NCBI GenBank assembly: GCA_008680965.1
Contig: NAKE01000001.1
Coordinates: 1,550,001-1,614,000, forward strand
Length of the DNA: 64,000 bases
DNA from: Collinsella aerofaciens
Lineage (GTDB): Bacteria > Actinomycetota > Coriobacteriia > Coriobacteriales > Coriobacteriaceae
Reading direction: 5' to 3'
The notes under the pieces were generated by a model. That model ran no database searches. It was given only the letters and a program-made list of their open reading frames with translations, and was not told the DNA's origin. Below, piece after piece: positions 16,350-25,906 of this stretch; the stretch's first letter is position 1; each line of letters begins with the position of its first letter. A program made the translations under genes and the position numbers.

Positions 16350-18011
16350 CTACTCGATCGAGAAGATCACGGGATAGAGCGGCTGCTCGCCACGATGGGC
16401 GTCAATCTCCAAGTCGGGCTGAGCCTCCTCAATGGCGTCGACGATCTCCTGGAAGGCCTCATCGGACAGCTCCTCGCCGGCCAGAATCGTCAGCGCGTCG
16501 CCCTCCTCTTCCTCCTGCATGCGGTTGATGCAGTCGAGCGTGACCTGCTTCACATCGGAGCCGACCACGTCGATGGAGCCGGCAATGATACCCATGACGT
16601 CACCGGAGTGAATCGGAGAGCCGTCAGAGGCGCTGGAATCGCGCACGGCACGGGTGACCTCGCCATCGCGAACCTCGCTGATGGCGTCAACCATAGCGGC
16701 AACGGCGTCCTCGAGCTCGGAATCGGGCAGGACCGCGAACAGCGCGGAGAACGCCTGCGGGACGGTCTTGGTGGGAACGACGGCGACCTTCTTGTCGGTG
16801 CAGGCAGAAGCGGCGGCCTCGGCAGCCATGCGGATGTTGCCGTTATTGGGCAGGATGATGACCGAGGTCGCGTTGACCTGGTCCACCGCGCCCAGCAGGT
16901 CGGCGGTCGAGGGGTTCATGGTCTGGCCACCCGAGACGATCACGTCAACGCCGAGGGACTTGAGGATGTCGGCCTCGCCCGAACCAGCAGCAACGGCGAC
17001 AAAGCCCAACGCCTTAGCGGGCTCGGCAGCCTTCTCCTGGTCCTCATGAATCTTGGCGGTACGGTCGTGGGCCTCCATCTCCATGTTGTGGATAAAGACC
17101 TCGTAGATCTGACCAAGCTGCAGCATGTGCTCGAGCACCAGGTTGGGGGTGTTGGAGTGCACGTGAATCTTGTAGTCGGGGTAGGCACCCACGAGCAGCT
17201 CGCAGTCGCCCATGGAACCCAGGAACTTAAGGCACTCATCCTCATCAAAGGGAGCGTCGGCCTTAAAGAGGAACTCGTTGCAGTAGCGGAACTCCGAGCC
17301 CTCCCAGTCGTCGTTAGCCTCAATCTCAACGCGACCAAGGGCCGCGTCACGGGCAGAGCCAGCGGAATCAAACGTGGCGGAGAAATCCTCGACAACGGTG
17401 CTGCGACCAAGCGCGGCGGCAACAAAGTTCTCAAGGAAGATGGCAAAGCCAAAGGCGCCGGAGTCGACCACGCCGTTCTCTTTCAGAACGGGCAGCAGAT
17501 CGGGCGTGCGGGCGACGGACTGATAGGCCTCGACGACGATAGCATCGAGCGCGTCCTCGGCCGAGAACTTCTTCTTTTCGCACTCGTCGGCCTTAGTCGA
17601 GACATCACGCAGCACCGTGAGAATCGTACCCTCGATGGGCTTGCGGACGGCCTGGAAGGCGACCTTGACGGCGCGACGAAAGGCGAAGGCGATGTTGACA
17701 GACGTGATGGGCTCGTCGGCAGAGACGAGGCCCTCGGCCACGCCGCGTAGAATCTGCGAGGTGATGACGCCGGAGTTGCCGCGGGCACCCATCAGGGAGC
17801 CGTGGGTGATGGCGCCGGCGATGGCCTCCATATCGGCATCGGCGGGAAGGGCGGAAAGCTCCTTGGTCACCGAGGCGAGCGTGAGTGACATGTTGGTGCC
17901 GGTATCGCCGTCGGGTACGGGGAAGACGTTGAGCTTGTTGATCTCCTCGGCCTTGTCGGAAACGGCAGCCGCAGCGATCGGAAAACAGGTGCGAATGGTC
18001 TTTGCAATCAT
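16350..18011 (-). CDS. DAK2-domain kinase (YloV/FakA-like)
   Basis: The 553-residue protein has an N-terminal DAK2 nucleotide-binding domain with NVFPVPDGDTGTNMSLTL at about residues 29-46 and GARGNSGVITSQILRG near 85, then a middle and a C-terminal domain related to DegV. This architecture is that of YloV/FakA, the fatty acid kinase that phosphorylates exogenous fatty acids bound to FakB. The usual neighbours, an Asp23-family gene upstream and recG downstream, are both here. No FakB gene is in the window, so the substrate is inferred from the family. Confidence 0.85.
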   Translation of the reverse strand: MIAKTIRTCFPIAAAAVSDKAEEINKLNVFPVPDGDTGTNMSLTLASVTKELSALPADADMEAIAGAITHGSLMGARGNSGVITSQILRGVAEGLVSADEPITSVNIAFAFRRAVKVAFQAVRKPIEGTILTVLRDVSTKADECEKKKFSAEDALDAIVVEAYQSVARTPDLLPVLKENGVVDSGAFGFAIFLENFVAAALGRSTVVEDFSATFDSAGSARDAALGRVEIEANDDWEGSEFRYCNEFLFKADAPFDEDECLKFLGSMGDCELLVGAYPDYKIHVHSNTPNLVLEHMLQLGQIYEVFIHNMEMEAHDRTAKIHEDQEKAAEPAKALGFVAVAAGSGEADILKSLGVDVIVSGGQTMNPSTADLLGAVDQVNATSVIILPNNGNIRMAAEAAASACTDKKVAVVPTKTVPQAFSALFAVLPDSELEDAVAAMVDAISEVRDGEVTRAVRDSSASDGSPIHSGDVMGIIAGSIDVVGSDVKQVTLDCINRMQEEEEGDALTILAGEELSDEAFQEIVDAIEEAQPDLEIDAHRGEQPLYPVIFSIE

Positions 18012-18038
18012 GGGTATTTGAATCTCCGTTTTCGGATG

Positions 18039-18395
18039 CTAGTTCAGACGGCTCTTGAGCGCGTCGATGTGGATGCCGATCTTAAGGCTGGCAGGATCGA
18101 TCTGGGCGATCTCCTGCAGGGTAAAGGCAACGGAGCTCGAAAGATTGTGGCAGACGGACTTCATGTTGACGCCGTTCTCGAGCACGACGTGAAGATCGAC
18201 CGTAAGGCCGTTCTCGTCGGCGGAGACAAGCACGCCCTTGCGAAGGCGCTGACCGGCAAGCAGGCGCACGCTCTCGGCGCCCTGGAGCTGCTCGGCCATA
18301 CCGACGACGCCATAACACGTCATCGCGGCATAACCGGCAATATCGGCAATAACGTCGTTCGAGACGCTCAGGCTGCCGTTAATGGTCTCAGACAC
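18039..18395 (-). CDS. Asp23/Gls24-family envelope stress protein
   Basis: The 118-residue protein is an Asp23 (DUF322) family member: GSLSVSNDVIADIAGYAAMTCYGVVGM then VDLHVVLENGVNMKSVCHNL. In Gram-positive bacteria such proteins are linked to cell-envelope homeostasis and commonly precede the DAK2 kinase gene, as here. I chose the GTG at 18395 because AAGGAG lies six bases upstream; the frame is open to 18428 without a better site. Confidence 0.85.
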   Translation of the reverse strand: MSETINGSLSVSNDVIADIAGYAAMTCYGVVGMAEQLQGAESVRLLAGQRLRKGVLVSADENGLTVDLHVVLENGVNMKSVCHNLSSSVAFTLQEIAQIDPASLKIGIHIDALKSRLN

Positions 18396-18553
18396 AAGAA
18401 TCTCCTTATCTGGTGCTCGCGGCACCATCTCGTGGGAGCAATCATTGCAATATTCTACAACGAGCGCGCCATGTTGAGGTGGTGGGTCGCGGGATTACAT
18501 CCTCGACACGAAATGTTGATACGGCAACGTTCGCGCCTGGCGATCGCGATATG

Positions 18554-18580
18554 AAAAAACCCGCCGCATAGCGACGGGTT
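18554..18580 (-). terminator. Intrinsic terminator after the tRNA-Asn pair
   Basis: On the minus strand AACCCGTCGC pairs with GCGGCGGGTT around a TAT loop (one G-U pair), followed by a T6 run. It lies nine bases beyond the 3' end of the second tRNA and would end their transcript before the Asp23 gene. Confidence 0.85.
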
Positions 18581-18588
18581 TTACAACC

Positions 18589-18663
18589 TGGCTCCCCGGG
18601 TAGGACTCGAACCTACAACAGCGCGGTTAACAGCCGCGTGCTCTACCATTGAGCTACCGAGGA
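18589..18663 (-). tRNA. tRNA-Asn (anticodon GTT), copy B
   Basis: Read on the minus strand, the 75-base gene begins TCCTCGGTAGCTCAATGG, has the anticodon loop CTGTTAAC (anticodon GTT) on a CGCGG/CCGCG stem, the T arm GTAGGTTCGAGTCCTAC and an acceptor stem TCCTCGG/CCGGGGA with an encoded CCA. It is the downstream copy of a tandem pair. Confidence 0.97.
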
Positions 18664-18696
18664 ATTTAAAGCCCAACGGAAAGGGCTGAGAAATTC

Positions 18697-18771
18697 TGGC
18701 TCCCCGGGTAGGACTCGAACCTACAACAGCGCGGTTAACAGCCGCGTGCTCTACCATTAAGCTACCGAGGA
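18697..18771 (-). tRNA. tRNA-Asn (anticodon GTT), copy A
   Basis: This gene is identical to copy B except for one D-arm base (GCTT in place of GCTC), which turns a G-C pair into a G-U pair. Anticodon GTT and encoded CCA are the same. It is read first on the minus strand and is separated from copy B by 33 bases. Confidence 0.97.
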
Positions 18772-18889
18772 ATAGGTGCGTGCTCTCAAGCAACGAAGTT
18801 TATTATACGAACGAATCAGCTCAGGGCAAGAACTTTTTTGAGAATTTTTCCAACCTAGTCGTTTAAGAACGTCCCCAACAACTACATGA

Positions 18890-18923
18890 AAGCGCCCTCA
18901 AGCGGATGTACTTGAGGGCGCTT
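18890..18923 (-). terminator. Intrinsic terminator of rpoD
   Basis: AAGCGCCCTCAAG pairs perfectly over 13 bases with CTTGAGGGCGCTT around an eight-base loop, ten bases past the rpoD stop codon. The T tract on the minus strand is short (CTTTCATG), so efficiency is uncertain. Confidence 0.75.
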
Positions 18924-18932
18924 CTTGCTTGA

Positions 18933-20279
18933 CTAGCTTTCGATATAGTCTTTGAGCTTGCTAGAGCGGCTGGGGTGACGGAGCTTGGCCAGGGTCTTGG
19001 ACTCGATCTGGCGGATACGCTCGCGCGTGACGCCAAACTCGCGGCCGACTTCCTCGAGTGTACGGGGATGTCCGTCGACAAGGCCAAAGCGCAGCTCGAT
19101 AACCTTGCGCTCACGATCGGCAAGCGAATCGAGCACCTGGGTGAGCTGCTCCTGCAGCATGGAGAAGCTGGCGGCATCGGGCGGAACGATAGCCTGGGAG
19201 TCCTCGATGAAGTCGCCCAGCTGGGAATCCTCTTCCTCGCCGATGGGGGTCTCGAGCGACACGGGCTCCTGCGAAATCTTCTGGATCTCGCGGACGCGGT
19301 CGGCACTCATGTCCATCTCGGCACCGATCTCCTCGGGGGTCGGGTCGCGACCCAGGTCCTGGAGAAGCTGGCGCTGCACGCGGACGAGCTTGTTGATGGT
19401 CTCGACCATGTGCACGGGAATACGGATGGTACGGGCCTGGTCGGCGATAGCACGCGTGATGGCCTGACGGATCCACCACGTGGCGTACGTGGAGAACTTA
19501 AAGCCCTTCTGGTAGTCGAACTTCTCGACGGCGCGGATCAGACCGAGGTTGCCCTCCTGGATCAGGTCCAGGAACAGCATGCCGCGACCGACATAGCGCT
19601 TGGCGATGGAGACGACCAGGCGCAGGTTGGCGCTGATGAGCGCCTGCTTGGCCTCGAGACCGACGTTCTCGATACGGGTCAGGCGACGCATCTCGGCGCG
19701 GGTGAGCTCGATCTCGCCCGCATCGGCGGCCTCGAGCTTCTCGGTGGCATCGAGACCGGCCTCGATCTTCATAGCCAGATCGACCTCTTCGGAGGCGGTC
19801 AGCAGGTCGACTTTACCGATCTCCTTAAGGTACATACGAACCGGGTCGCCGGTCAGCATCACCGTGGAGGCATCGATGCCACGCACGCGCGAACGCGAAC
19901 GGGACGTGCGCACGGTGCGCTTCTTCTTGCTCTTGGAAGAACCCATCTCAGCGTCGGCCTGACGGGCCATCTTAAGCTCGTGATCGTCGAGCGAGCCGGA
20001 ATCGTGCTCGTCGTCATCGAAATCGTCGGTATCGCTATCGTTATCGTCATCGTCGACGTCTATGGGGGCGTCGTCGTTTCCGCTCGCGGAGATAATCTGG
20101 ATGCCGCTGTTGCGCAGCGCGGAATACACCGCGTTGAGCTGCTCGTCAGACACATCGATATCCTTCAGGGCGACCTGAATCTCGTCCTCGGTTACCGAAG
20201 TCCTGTTTGAGCCGTTGCCCATGAGCTTTGCAACGTAGGATTCCAGCCCAGTACCCGTGCTCTCACTCTTTTTTGGCAC
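18933..20279 (-). CDS. rpoD: Primary RNA polymerase sigma factor (RpoD/SigA)
   Basis: The roughly 448-residue sigma-70 factor directs core RNA polymerase to housekeeping promoters. Region 1.2 ([20 protein letters not shown]), region 2 ([20 protein letters not shown], then [18 protein letters not shown], and [16 protein letters not shown]), region 3 and region 4.2 ([19 protein letters not shown]) are all present. The N-terminal 130 residues hold an acidic Asp-rich stretch near residues 60-80. A GTG at 20279 follows AAGGGAG at five bases and is preferred; an in-frame ATG at 20294 has no good ribosome site. dnaG lies upstream, echoing the dnaG-rpoD arrangement of the macromolecular synthesis operon. 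Confidence 0.96.
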   Translation of the reverse strand: MPKKSESTGTGLESYVAKLMGNGSNRTSVTEDEIQVALKDIDVSDEQLNAVYSALRNSGIQIISASGNDDAPIDVDDDDNDSDTDDFDDDEHDSGSLDDHELKMARQADAEMGSSKSKKKRTVRTSRSRSRVRGIDASTVMLTGDPVRMYLKEIGKVDLLTASEEVDLAMKIEAGLDATEKLEAADAGEIELTRAEMRRLTRIENVGLEAKQALISANLRLVVSIAKRYVGRGMLFLDLIQEGNLGLIRAVEKFDYQKGFKFSTYATWWIRQAITRAIADQARTIRIPVHMVETINKLVRVQRQLLQDLGRDPTPEEIGAEMDMSADRVREIQKISQEPVSLETPIGEEEDSQLGDFIEDSQAIVPPDAASFSMLQEQLTQVLDSLADRERKVIELRFGLVDGHPRTLEEVGREFGVTRERIRQIESKTLAKLRHPSRSSKLKDYIES

Positions 20280-20389
20280 AGATTCTCCCTTCATAGTCCA
20301 CAGGACTCATTACTTTAGCACACACATTGACGTCTATACCCAAAATTCAGGCTGGATATAGGCGCAAATATGCTGGTTGACCACAACAT

Positions 20390-22504
20390 CTAGGCCTGAT
20401 CGGCGCCCGCCATCTCCAAACCGATCAAACGGAACGGATCCGCCACGCCACCAATCGACTTTTGGAGCTCGCGCTGGCGCTGAGAATCTTGCATCGCCTG
20501 CATCGTCAGCACACGGCGTGCCTCATCGTCGAGCGATCGGTCCTGGCGAAGCTTGGCCTGTGCGGCGCGCATGCGGCGCTTAATGGTGTAGAGCTCGAGG
20601 GTATCGAGCATAAACACGATGTTCGTCTCGGTGGGGTGTTTGCTCGTCGACGAAATGCGCCCGGCACTGACAAGCGACGCTGCCTCGGGACACACCGCGC
20701 GCGCCGCATCCATGCACGCCGTGGGGTCGGTGCCCGGCGGCGTCGCGAGCACGGCCCACGCGATGGACTCGTGGCGCGGATCCACCCACTCGATCGAGCA
20801 GATGCGGTCGGCATACGTGCGGAACAGGTCGGGATAGCTCGTGAGCATCGTCAGCAGCTCGCGCTCCCCCGCCAAAGACTTTCGTTCCAGGTCGGTCAGC
20901 ACGATCGGCATCGTCGGTGCCGCAGACGCGCCCGCTGTGCCGGCAACCGGCGCCGCGCCATCCATGCCAACCGGCACATCGATCGGCGGCATATCGTCGA
21001 CAACCTCGACCGGCGCGGCCCCGTAGGCCTCGAGCGGCACATAGTCGTACGGCTCTTCCTCGACCGGTGTGGACACCGACGGCGTCGCACCCGACGCCCA
21101 GGCACCGCGAGACGCCCCCTGCGAACCAGACGTCCGACCTCCCGCGCTGCCCGCACGCTCGGCCTGCGCCCGCTGGCGCTCGTAGTTCTGCTCGCGACGA
21201 CGCTCGGCGTCCTCGCGCTTGGCAACATCGCGAAACACACGTCCCGAGCTTGAGCGCACCGTCTCCAGATCCAAACCCAGCAGGTCGGCAATCTGGATAA
21301 AGTACGTATCGATCATGTAGCTATCGCGCAGCGGATAGATGAGCGTCAGTGCATCCTCGAGCGCCTTGGCACGACCGCCCGGCGTGGTAATGTCGCTCGA
21401 CTCCTGCAGCGAGCGGTACACAAAGTCCATGAGGGGCTCGGCAGCATCGATGCGCGCCTGCAGAGCCTCGCCACCATGCGCGGTGATGAACTCCATGGGG
21501 TCGTTGCCGTCGGGAAGCACCACGCAGCGCAGGTCCATCGAATCCTGCTCGATAAACTGAATCGCGCGGCGTGCGGCCTTTTGACCGGCGGCGTCGCCAT
21601 CGAACATATATACAATGCGCTTGGCAAAGCGGGTGAGCGTCTTTACATGATGTTCCGTGAGCGCCGTGCCCAGCGTGGCGACGACGTTTTTAATCCCCGC
21701 CTCCCAGCAGGCGATACAGTCGGTATATCCCTCCACCACGATGGCGGTATCCTGCGCGACGATAAACTCCTTGGCCCAGTTAAAGCCATAGAGGTTTCGC
21801 TTTTTATGGAACACGCTCGTCTCGGCGGTGTTGAGGTACTTAGGCTGGCCGTCGCCCATAATGCGCCCGCCAAAGGCGATGTTATGACCCTGCTCGTCAA
21901 AAATGGGAAACATCACGCGGTCGTAAAAACGGTCGGCAAGCTGCCCGCGACCGCGGCTCACGGCCACATTGGCGTCGATCATCTCCTGCGGGGTAAAGCC
22001 CGCCTGCGACAGATGCGACACCAGCGCATTGCGACCCGGTGCAAAGCCCAGGCAGTAGCGGCGGCAGACATCGCCGCCCATACCGCGACTGGCGAAGTAC
22101 TCGCGCGGACGGCTGTCCTTACCGCGCATAAGCATGGTGTGATAGAACTGGGCGGTTTCCGCACATAGGTCGTAGATGCGGGCGCGCTTGGTGCCGCGCT
22201 CGCGATAAGCGCCGGTATCGTGCAGCTCAATGCCGGCACGGTCGGCCAGGTAGCGAATCGACTCGGGAAAGCTCAGGTTCTCGCGCTTCATGATGTAGGT
22301 GAAGACGTCGCCGCCCTCGCCACAGCCAAAGCAGTGCCACACCTGCGTGGCAGGGATAATGTGAAACGACGGGGTCTTTTCGCCATGGAAGGGGCAGCAA
22401 CCCCAAAACTCATGGCCGCGGGGCTTGAGCTCAACCGTTTCCTGCACGATGGCAACCAGATCGGACGCAGCGCGTACCTGGTCTTTTTCCTCATCGCTAA
22501 TCAC
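20390..22504 (-). CDS. dnaG: DNA primase DnaG
   Basis: The 704-residue primase makes RNA primers at the replication fork. The N-terminal CHC2 zinc site is visible (C37, H40, C58, C61 in CCPFHGEKTPSF and VWHCFGCGEGGDVFTYI). The catalytic TOPRIM domain follows (VVEGYTDCIACWEAG near residue 255, YMFDGDAAGQKAARRA near 300). The linker after about residue 440 is long, low-complexity and rich in Ala, Gly and Pro before the helicase-binding C-terminal domain. Its stop overlaps nothing, but its ATG overlaps the ribF stop by eight bases, joining it to the upstream translation operon. Confidence 0.95.
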   Translation of the reverse strand: MISDEEKDQVRAASDLVAIVQETVELKPRGHEFWGCCPFHGEKTPSFHIIPATQVWHCFGCGEGGDVFTYIMKRENLSFPESIRYLADRAGIELHDTGAYRERGTKRARIYDLCAETAQFYHTMLMRGKDSRPREYFASRGMGGDVCRRYCLGFAPGRNALVSHLSQAGFTPQEMIDANVAVSRGRGQLADRFYDRVMFPIFDEQGHNIAFGGRIMGDGQPKYLNTAETSVFHKKRNLYGFNWAKEFIVAQDTAIVVEGYTDCIACWEAGIKNVVATLGTALTEHHVKTLTRFAKRIVYMFDGDAAGQKAARRAIQFIEQDSMDLRCVVLPDGNDPMEFITAHGGEALQARIDAAEPLMDFVYRSLQESSDITTPGGRAKALEDALTLIYPLRDSYMIDTYFIQIADLLGLDLETVRSSSGRVFRDVAKREDAERRREQNYERQRAQAERAGSAGGRTSGSQGASRGAWASGATPSVSTPVEEEPYDYVPLEAYGAAPVEVVDDMPPIDVPVGMDGAAPVAGTAGASAAPTMPIVLTDLERKSLAGERELLTMLTSYPDLFRTYADRICSIEWVDPRHESIAWAVLATPPGTDPTACMDAARAVCPEAASLVSAGRISSTSKHPTETNIVFMLDTLELYTIKRRMRAAQAKLRQDRSLDDEARRVLTMQAMQDSQRQRELQKSIGGVADPFRLIGLEMAGADQA

Positions 22505-23504
22505 GGATGCTCACCCCCTGCTCGCCCAAATGATGACGGATATCGTCAATGTTACCCTCGACGGTCGCGATAAGCTCGTCCAACGAATCGAACACGCGCG
22601 ACGGGCGCAGCCAGCGCGTAAACGCCAGCGAAACCGAGGCGCCGTACAGGTCGCCCGCATACCCGATTAAGTTGGCCTCGAGATGAGCCGAGGCGGCATC
22701 GTCGGCATACGTCGGCGGCAAGCCCACATTGACGGCAGCAGGCCACACGGTATCGTCGACCAGCACCAGGCCCTCGTAGACACCATCGGCAGGAACCTGG
22801 ATGCCCTCGGGCACCTGGATGTTTGCCGTGGGAAAACCCATGTCGGAGCCCTGGTGACGACCTCCGGCAACAACACCTCGCAGCATGTACGGGCGGCCGA
22901 GCAGCTCGGCGGCAAGCTCAACATGTCCCTGGCGAAGCTCCTGGCGAATACGGGTGGCGCAGACCGTCTGTCCATCGACGCACAGCAACTCGTGGCCATA
23001 GACGTCAACGTCGCGCTCGGCTCCCCATTCTTTCATCTCGGCAACGCCCGAGGCACCGCCGCGGCCCAGCCTAAAGTCGCTGCCCACGCGAATCGAGCGG
23101 ATATCGACCACATGCGACAGCAGTTTAAGAAAGCCCGCGTGGTCGAGTGCCGCCACCGAAGGCGTAAAGGGAACAGCCACGACCGCATCGACCCCGGTGA
23201 GAGCCAGGGCATGCAGACGGTCGGCCGTCGTCATCAGTTTTTGAGCAGGCGAGGGGCTCACCACCACGTCCGGGTCGGGATCAAAGGTGACCACGACCGC
23301 CTTGCAGTCATGGTCACGCGCATCGCGAACGACCGCGTCGATCAGTTCGCGATGCCCCCGATGCACGCCATCGAACACGCCGATGGCGATCGACGCAGCG
23401 CCCAGGCAAGCGCAATCATCAAACGCATCGGCGGCGACGATGCGGGCCTCATCCGACTCGCCCGCGAAAAAAATACGCGCGAGCTCGTGGGAGGCCAGCA
23501 TCAT
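22497..23504 (-). CDS. ribF: Bifunctional riboflavin kinase / FAD synthetase
   Basis: The 335-residue enzyme makes FMN from riboflavin and FAD from FMN. The N-terminal FAD synthetase part has IGVFDGVHRGHRELI at about residue 40 (the nucleotidyltransferase GxHxGH-like site) and the C-terminal flavokinase has GVVAGGRHQGSDMGFPTANI near 213. It follows truB with a four-base overlap and runs into dnaG with an eight-base overlap, so it is part of a closely coupled chain from rbfA to dnaG. Confidence 0.94.
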   Translation of the reverse strand: MMLASHELARIFFAGESDEARIVAADAFDDCACLGAASIAIGVFDGVHRGHRELIDAVVRDARDHDCKAVVVTFDPDPDVVVSPSPAQKLMTTADRLHALALTGVDAVVAVPFTPSVAALDHAGFLKLLSHVVDIRSIRVGSDFRLGRGGASGVAEMKEWGAERDVDVYGHELLCVDGQTVCATRIRQELRQGHVELAAELLGRPYMLRGVVAGGRHQGSDMGFPTANIQVPEGIQVPADGVYEGLVLVDDTVWPAAVNVGLPPTYADDAASAHLEANLIGYAGDLYGASVSLAFTRWLRPSRVFDSLDELIATVEGNIDDIRHHLGEQGVSIRD

Positions 23505-24433
23505 CGAACACCGCCGATCGCCTGCGGAAAGACATGCTCCATAACAAAGCGACCGCCCTCGATCCGGGAGAGTGCCTTGAGCCCGCCATCGAGCACGAGC
23601 GCAAACGGCGCCTTCGACGCATCGAAGCCCACAAGCGCGCGCTCAATAGGAATACGGCGTCCGCACAGCAGATCATCGGCAAGGTCGCCCGGCAAGTCGA
23701 CGCGTGTGGCGCCCAGTGCCGCAATGGGATCCAGGGCAAAGCCGGCAGCGGACTCGGCAGAAAGTTCCTCGACCGCATGGCAGGCACCGATGGAAACAAC
23801 ACCGGAGGCCGTACGACGCAGCGCGGAAATATGTGCCGCGTTGTCGCAGGCACGACCTAGGTCGCGAGCGAGCGCACGGATATAGGTGCCCTTGCTCACC
23901 GAAAACGCCACAGTCCAAACGCAAGCGTCGCCCTCGCCGCTCACGGCAATCAGATCGGCGGAATATACCTCGACCGGACGCGGGGGCAACTCAACGGCAT
24001 TGCCCTCGCGCGCAGCCTTATAGGCGCGCACGCCGTTGACAGAAATGGCCGAAAACGCCGGCGGCACCTGCATCTGAGGGCCCAACATAGCGCACAGGCG
24101 CTCGCGGGCATAGGCCGGATCGCGCAGGTCGGCGGCAATGGGCACCGTGCGGACGGCCTCGCCTTCCGCATCATCGGTATTGGTCTCGACGCCAAACGAA
24201 ATGTCGGCGACGTAGCTTTTGGTATCGAGCGTGAGCATGCCCAGCAGACGCGTGGCCTGGCCCACGCCCACCACCATGACACCCGATGCCATGGGGTCGA
24301 GCGTTCCGGCATGACCGACGCGCCGCTCATGGAGGGCGCGTCGGCATTGCGAAACAACGTCATGAGACGTGCAGCCCACCGGCTTATCGACGGCGAGCAG
24401 CATATTAAGTTGAGAAGGTGTACGACGAGCCAT
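23501..24433 (-). CDS. truB: tRNA pseudouridine-55 synthase
   Basis: The 310-residue enzyme converts U55 of tRNAs to pseudouridine. The N-terminus LLAVDKPVGCTSHDVV and the catalytic GHAGTLDPMASGVMVVG (Asp46) define the family; SKGTYIRALARDLG near 184 is the third conserved motif. It sits between the DHH phosphoesterase gene and ribF, the conserved nrnA-truB-ribF order of Gram-positive genomes. Confidence 0.95.
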   Translation of the reverse strand: MARRTPSQLNMLLAVDKPVGCTSHDVVSQCRRALHERRVGHAGTLDPMASGVMVVGVGQATRLLGMLTLDTKSYVADISFGVETNTDDAEGEAVRTVPIAADLRDPAYARERLCAMLGPQMQVPPAFSAISVNGVRAYKAAREGNAVELPPRPVEVYSADLIAVSGEGDACVWTVAFSVSKGTYIRALARDLGRACDNAAHISALRRTASGVVSIGACHAVEELSAESAAGFALDPIAALGATRVDLPGDLADDLLCGRRIPIERALVGFDASKAPFALVLDGGLKALSRIEGGRFVMEHVFPQAIGGVR

Positions 24434-24448
24434 GTACCATCCAAAAAG

Positions 24449-25492
24449 TTAGAGCTCGACGGTCACCGAAGCGGGATCCTCCCCTACCAGCTCGGCCAGC
24501 ATGGGAAGTGCCGTGGTGAGCGTCTCGGAAATCGTTCCGGCGTTGGTAAAGCCGGCGGCAGCGTGGTGCCCACCTCCGCCAAAGTTGGCCGCAATCTCGG
24601 AAACATCAAGATCGCCCTTGGAGCGCAGGTTGCCTCGTACCTTGGTATCGTCCTCGATGCCCTTAAGAAACAGGCAGACCTCGACACCCATCACCGAGCG
24701 CACCACATCGACCAGGCCGTCGCACTCATCAGAGGTGACGCCGCATTCCTTAAGGTCACTTTCGTACGCGTAGCTATACGCCACGCGCCCGTGCGCGACC
24801 GTCTTGATGCGACCCATGACGATGGACTTGAGGTGCAAGAACTCGACGCGCTGGCTCTGGTAGACCTCGAGCGCGACGCGTGCCGGATCGGCACCGTGCG
24901 CCACCAGACGCGAGGCGGCATGAAACGCTGCGGCGTCGGCGTTCTGATACTGAAAACGACCGGTGTCGGTGACCAGGCCGCACAGCAGGCAGGTAGCGAT
25001 ACTGTCGCTTGCGGTAATGCCGCAATCGGCCAAAAATCGGTCGATAATCATGGCGCAAGCAGCAGCATTGACGCACCTAAGGCTGACCTCGGCAAACTCC
25101 TCGCGTGCCGGGTGATGATCAAAGCAAGCCACGTGGGCCGAACGACGCAGGACCTCGGCGGAATTATTGAGGCGCTCGACGACCGGCACGTCTACCGAAA
25201 TGAACAGGTCCGGGTTGCCGGTGTAGGCAGATGCCGGCATCAGAAGATCGGCACCCTCCATAAAACGGTAGATACGCGGAACGGGATCGTCGTCTGCCAA
25301 CAGCAGGGCGATGTCCTTGTCGGGAAACACCTTCATAAGCGAAAGGCCAAGGCCCAACACGGAGCCCAGGGCATCGCCATCGGGAGAGGTGTGACCCGAG
25401 ATCGCAATGGAGGACGCATCCTCGATGAGCTCGAGGATGCGTCGTTTAATATCTGCAGACTCGCACGAGGCGAGGTCGGCGGAATTAGTCAT
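24449..25492 (-). CDS. DHH/DHHA1 phosphoesterase (NrnA-like)
   Basis: The 347-residue protein is a DHH-family phosphoesterase of the NrnA type, which degrades nano-RNAs and, in some members, pAp or cyclic-dinucleotide breakdown products. Motif I is SGHTSPDGDALGSVLGLG near residue 33, motif III is CFDHHPAREEFAEV near 122, and the DHHA1 glycine motif FGGGGHHAAAGFTN is near 318. The gene lies between rbfA (eight-base overlap) and truB, where nrnA is found in many Gram-positive bacteria. Substrate preference is inferred from the family. Confidence 0.88.
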   Translation of the reverse strand: MTNSADLASCESADIKRRILELIEDASSIAISGHTSPDGDALGSVLGLGLSLMKVFPDKDIALLLADDDPVPRIYRFMEGADLLMPASAYTGNPDLFISVDVPVVERLNNSAEVLRRSAHVACFDHHPAREEFAEVSLRCVNAAACAMIIDRFLADCGITASDSIATCLLCGLVTDTGRFQYQNADAAAFHAASRLVAHGADPARVALEVYQSQRVEFLHLKSIVMGRIKTVAHGRVAYSYAYESDLKECGVTSDECDGLVDVVRSVMGVEVCLFLKGIEDDTKVRGNLRSKGDLDVSEIAANFGGGGHHAAAGFTNAGTISETLTTALPMLAELVGEDPASVTVEL

Positions 25493-25895
25493 CTAAAGCT
25501 GCCTCCTGGGCGGCATCCGCTATGGGGTAGCCGTCCTCATCCTTTTCGATCGCAAGCGTGGCCGGAACGTTTTCCAGCGCACGCGTTATGCGCTCGGCCT
25601 CATCGGTCGAGCGATCGATGCGAAAATCGAGCTCGGGCGTGACGCGCCAATCGAGCGAGCGAGCCAACAGACTGCGGATGCGGCCCTTGGCGCTGGCGAG
25701 CGCCTCCATGACCTCATCGTAGCGGCTCGCATCGCACGACACGTACACGCGTGCGAACGAACGGTCCACCGCGACCTCGACCGCGGTCAGGGTGACCAGG
25801 TCGAGACGCGGATCGGAAACCTCAAAGAGCAGGATATAACCAAGCTTCTCGCGAAGCTGCTCGCCCAGACGGCGGGTTGCCTGCGTTTGCTTCAT
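25485..25895 (-). CDS. rbfA: Ribosome-binding factor A
   Basis: The 136-residue protein binds the 30S subunit and aids 16S rRNA 5'-end maturation. The KH-like fold shows as REKLGYILLFEVSDPRLDLVTLTAVEVAVDRSFARVYVS across residues 15-53 and VTPELDFRIDRSTDEAERI near 85. It lies directly downstream of infB (11 bases) and overlaps the DHH phosphoesterase start. Confidence 0.94.
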   Translation of the reverse strand: MKQTQATRRLGEQLREKLGYILLFEVSDPRLDLVTLTAVEVAVDRSFARVYVSCDASRYDEVMEALASAKGRIRSLLARSLDWRVTPELDFRIDRSTDEAERITRALENVPATLAIEKDEDGYPIADAAQEAALDD

Positions 25896-25906
25896 AGCGC
25901 TACCCC

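Noticed and set aside
18589..18771. A tandem repeat that might suggest a CRISPR array
   Set aside because: The two 75-base repeats are tRNA-Asn genes with cloverleaf structure and CCA ends; no other regularly spaced repeats occur in the window.
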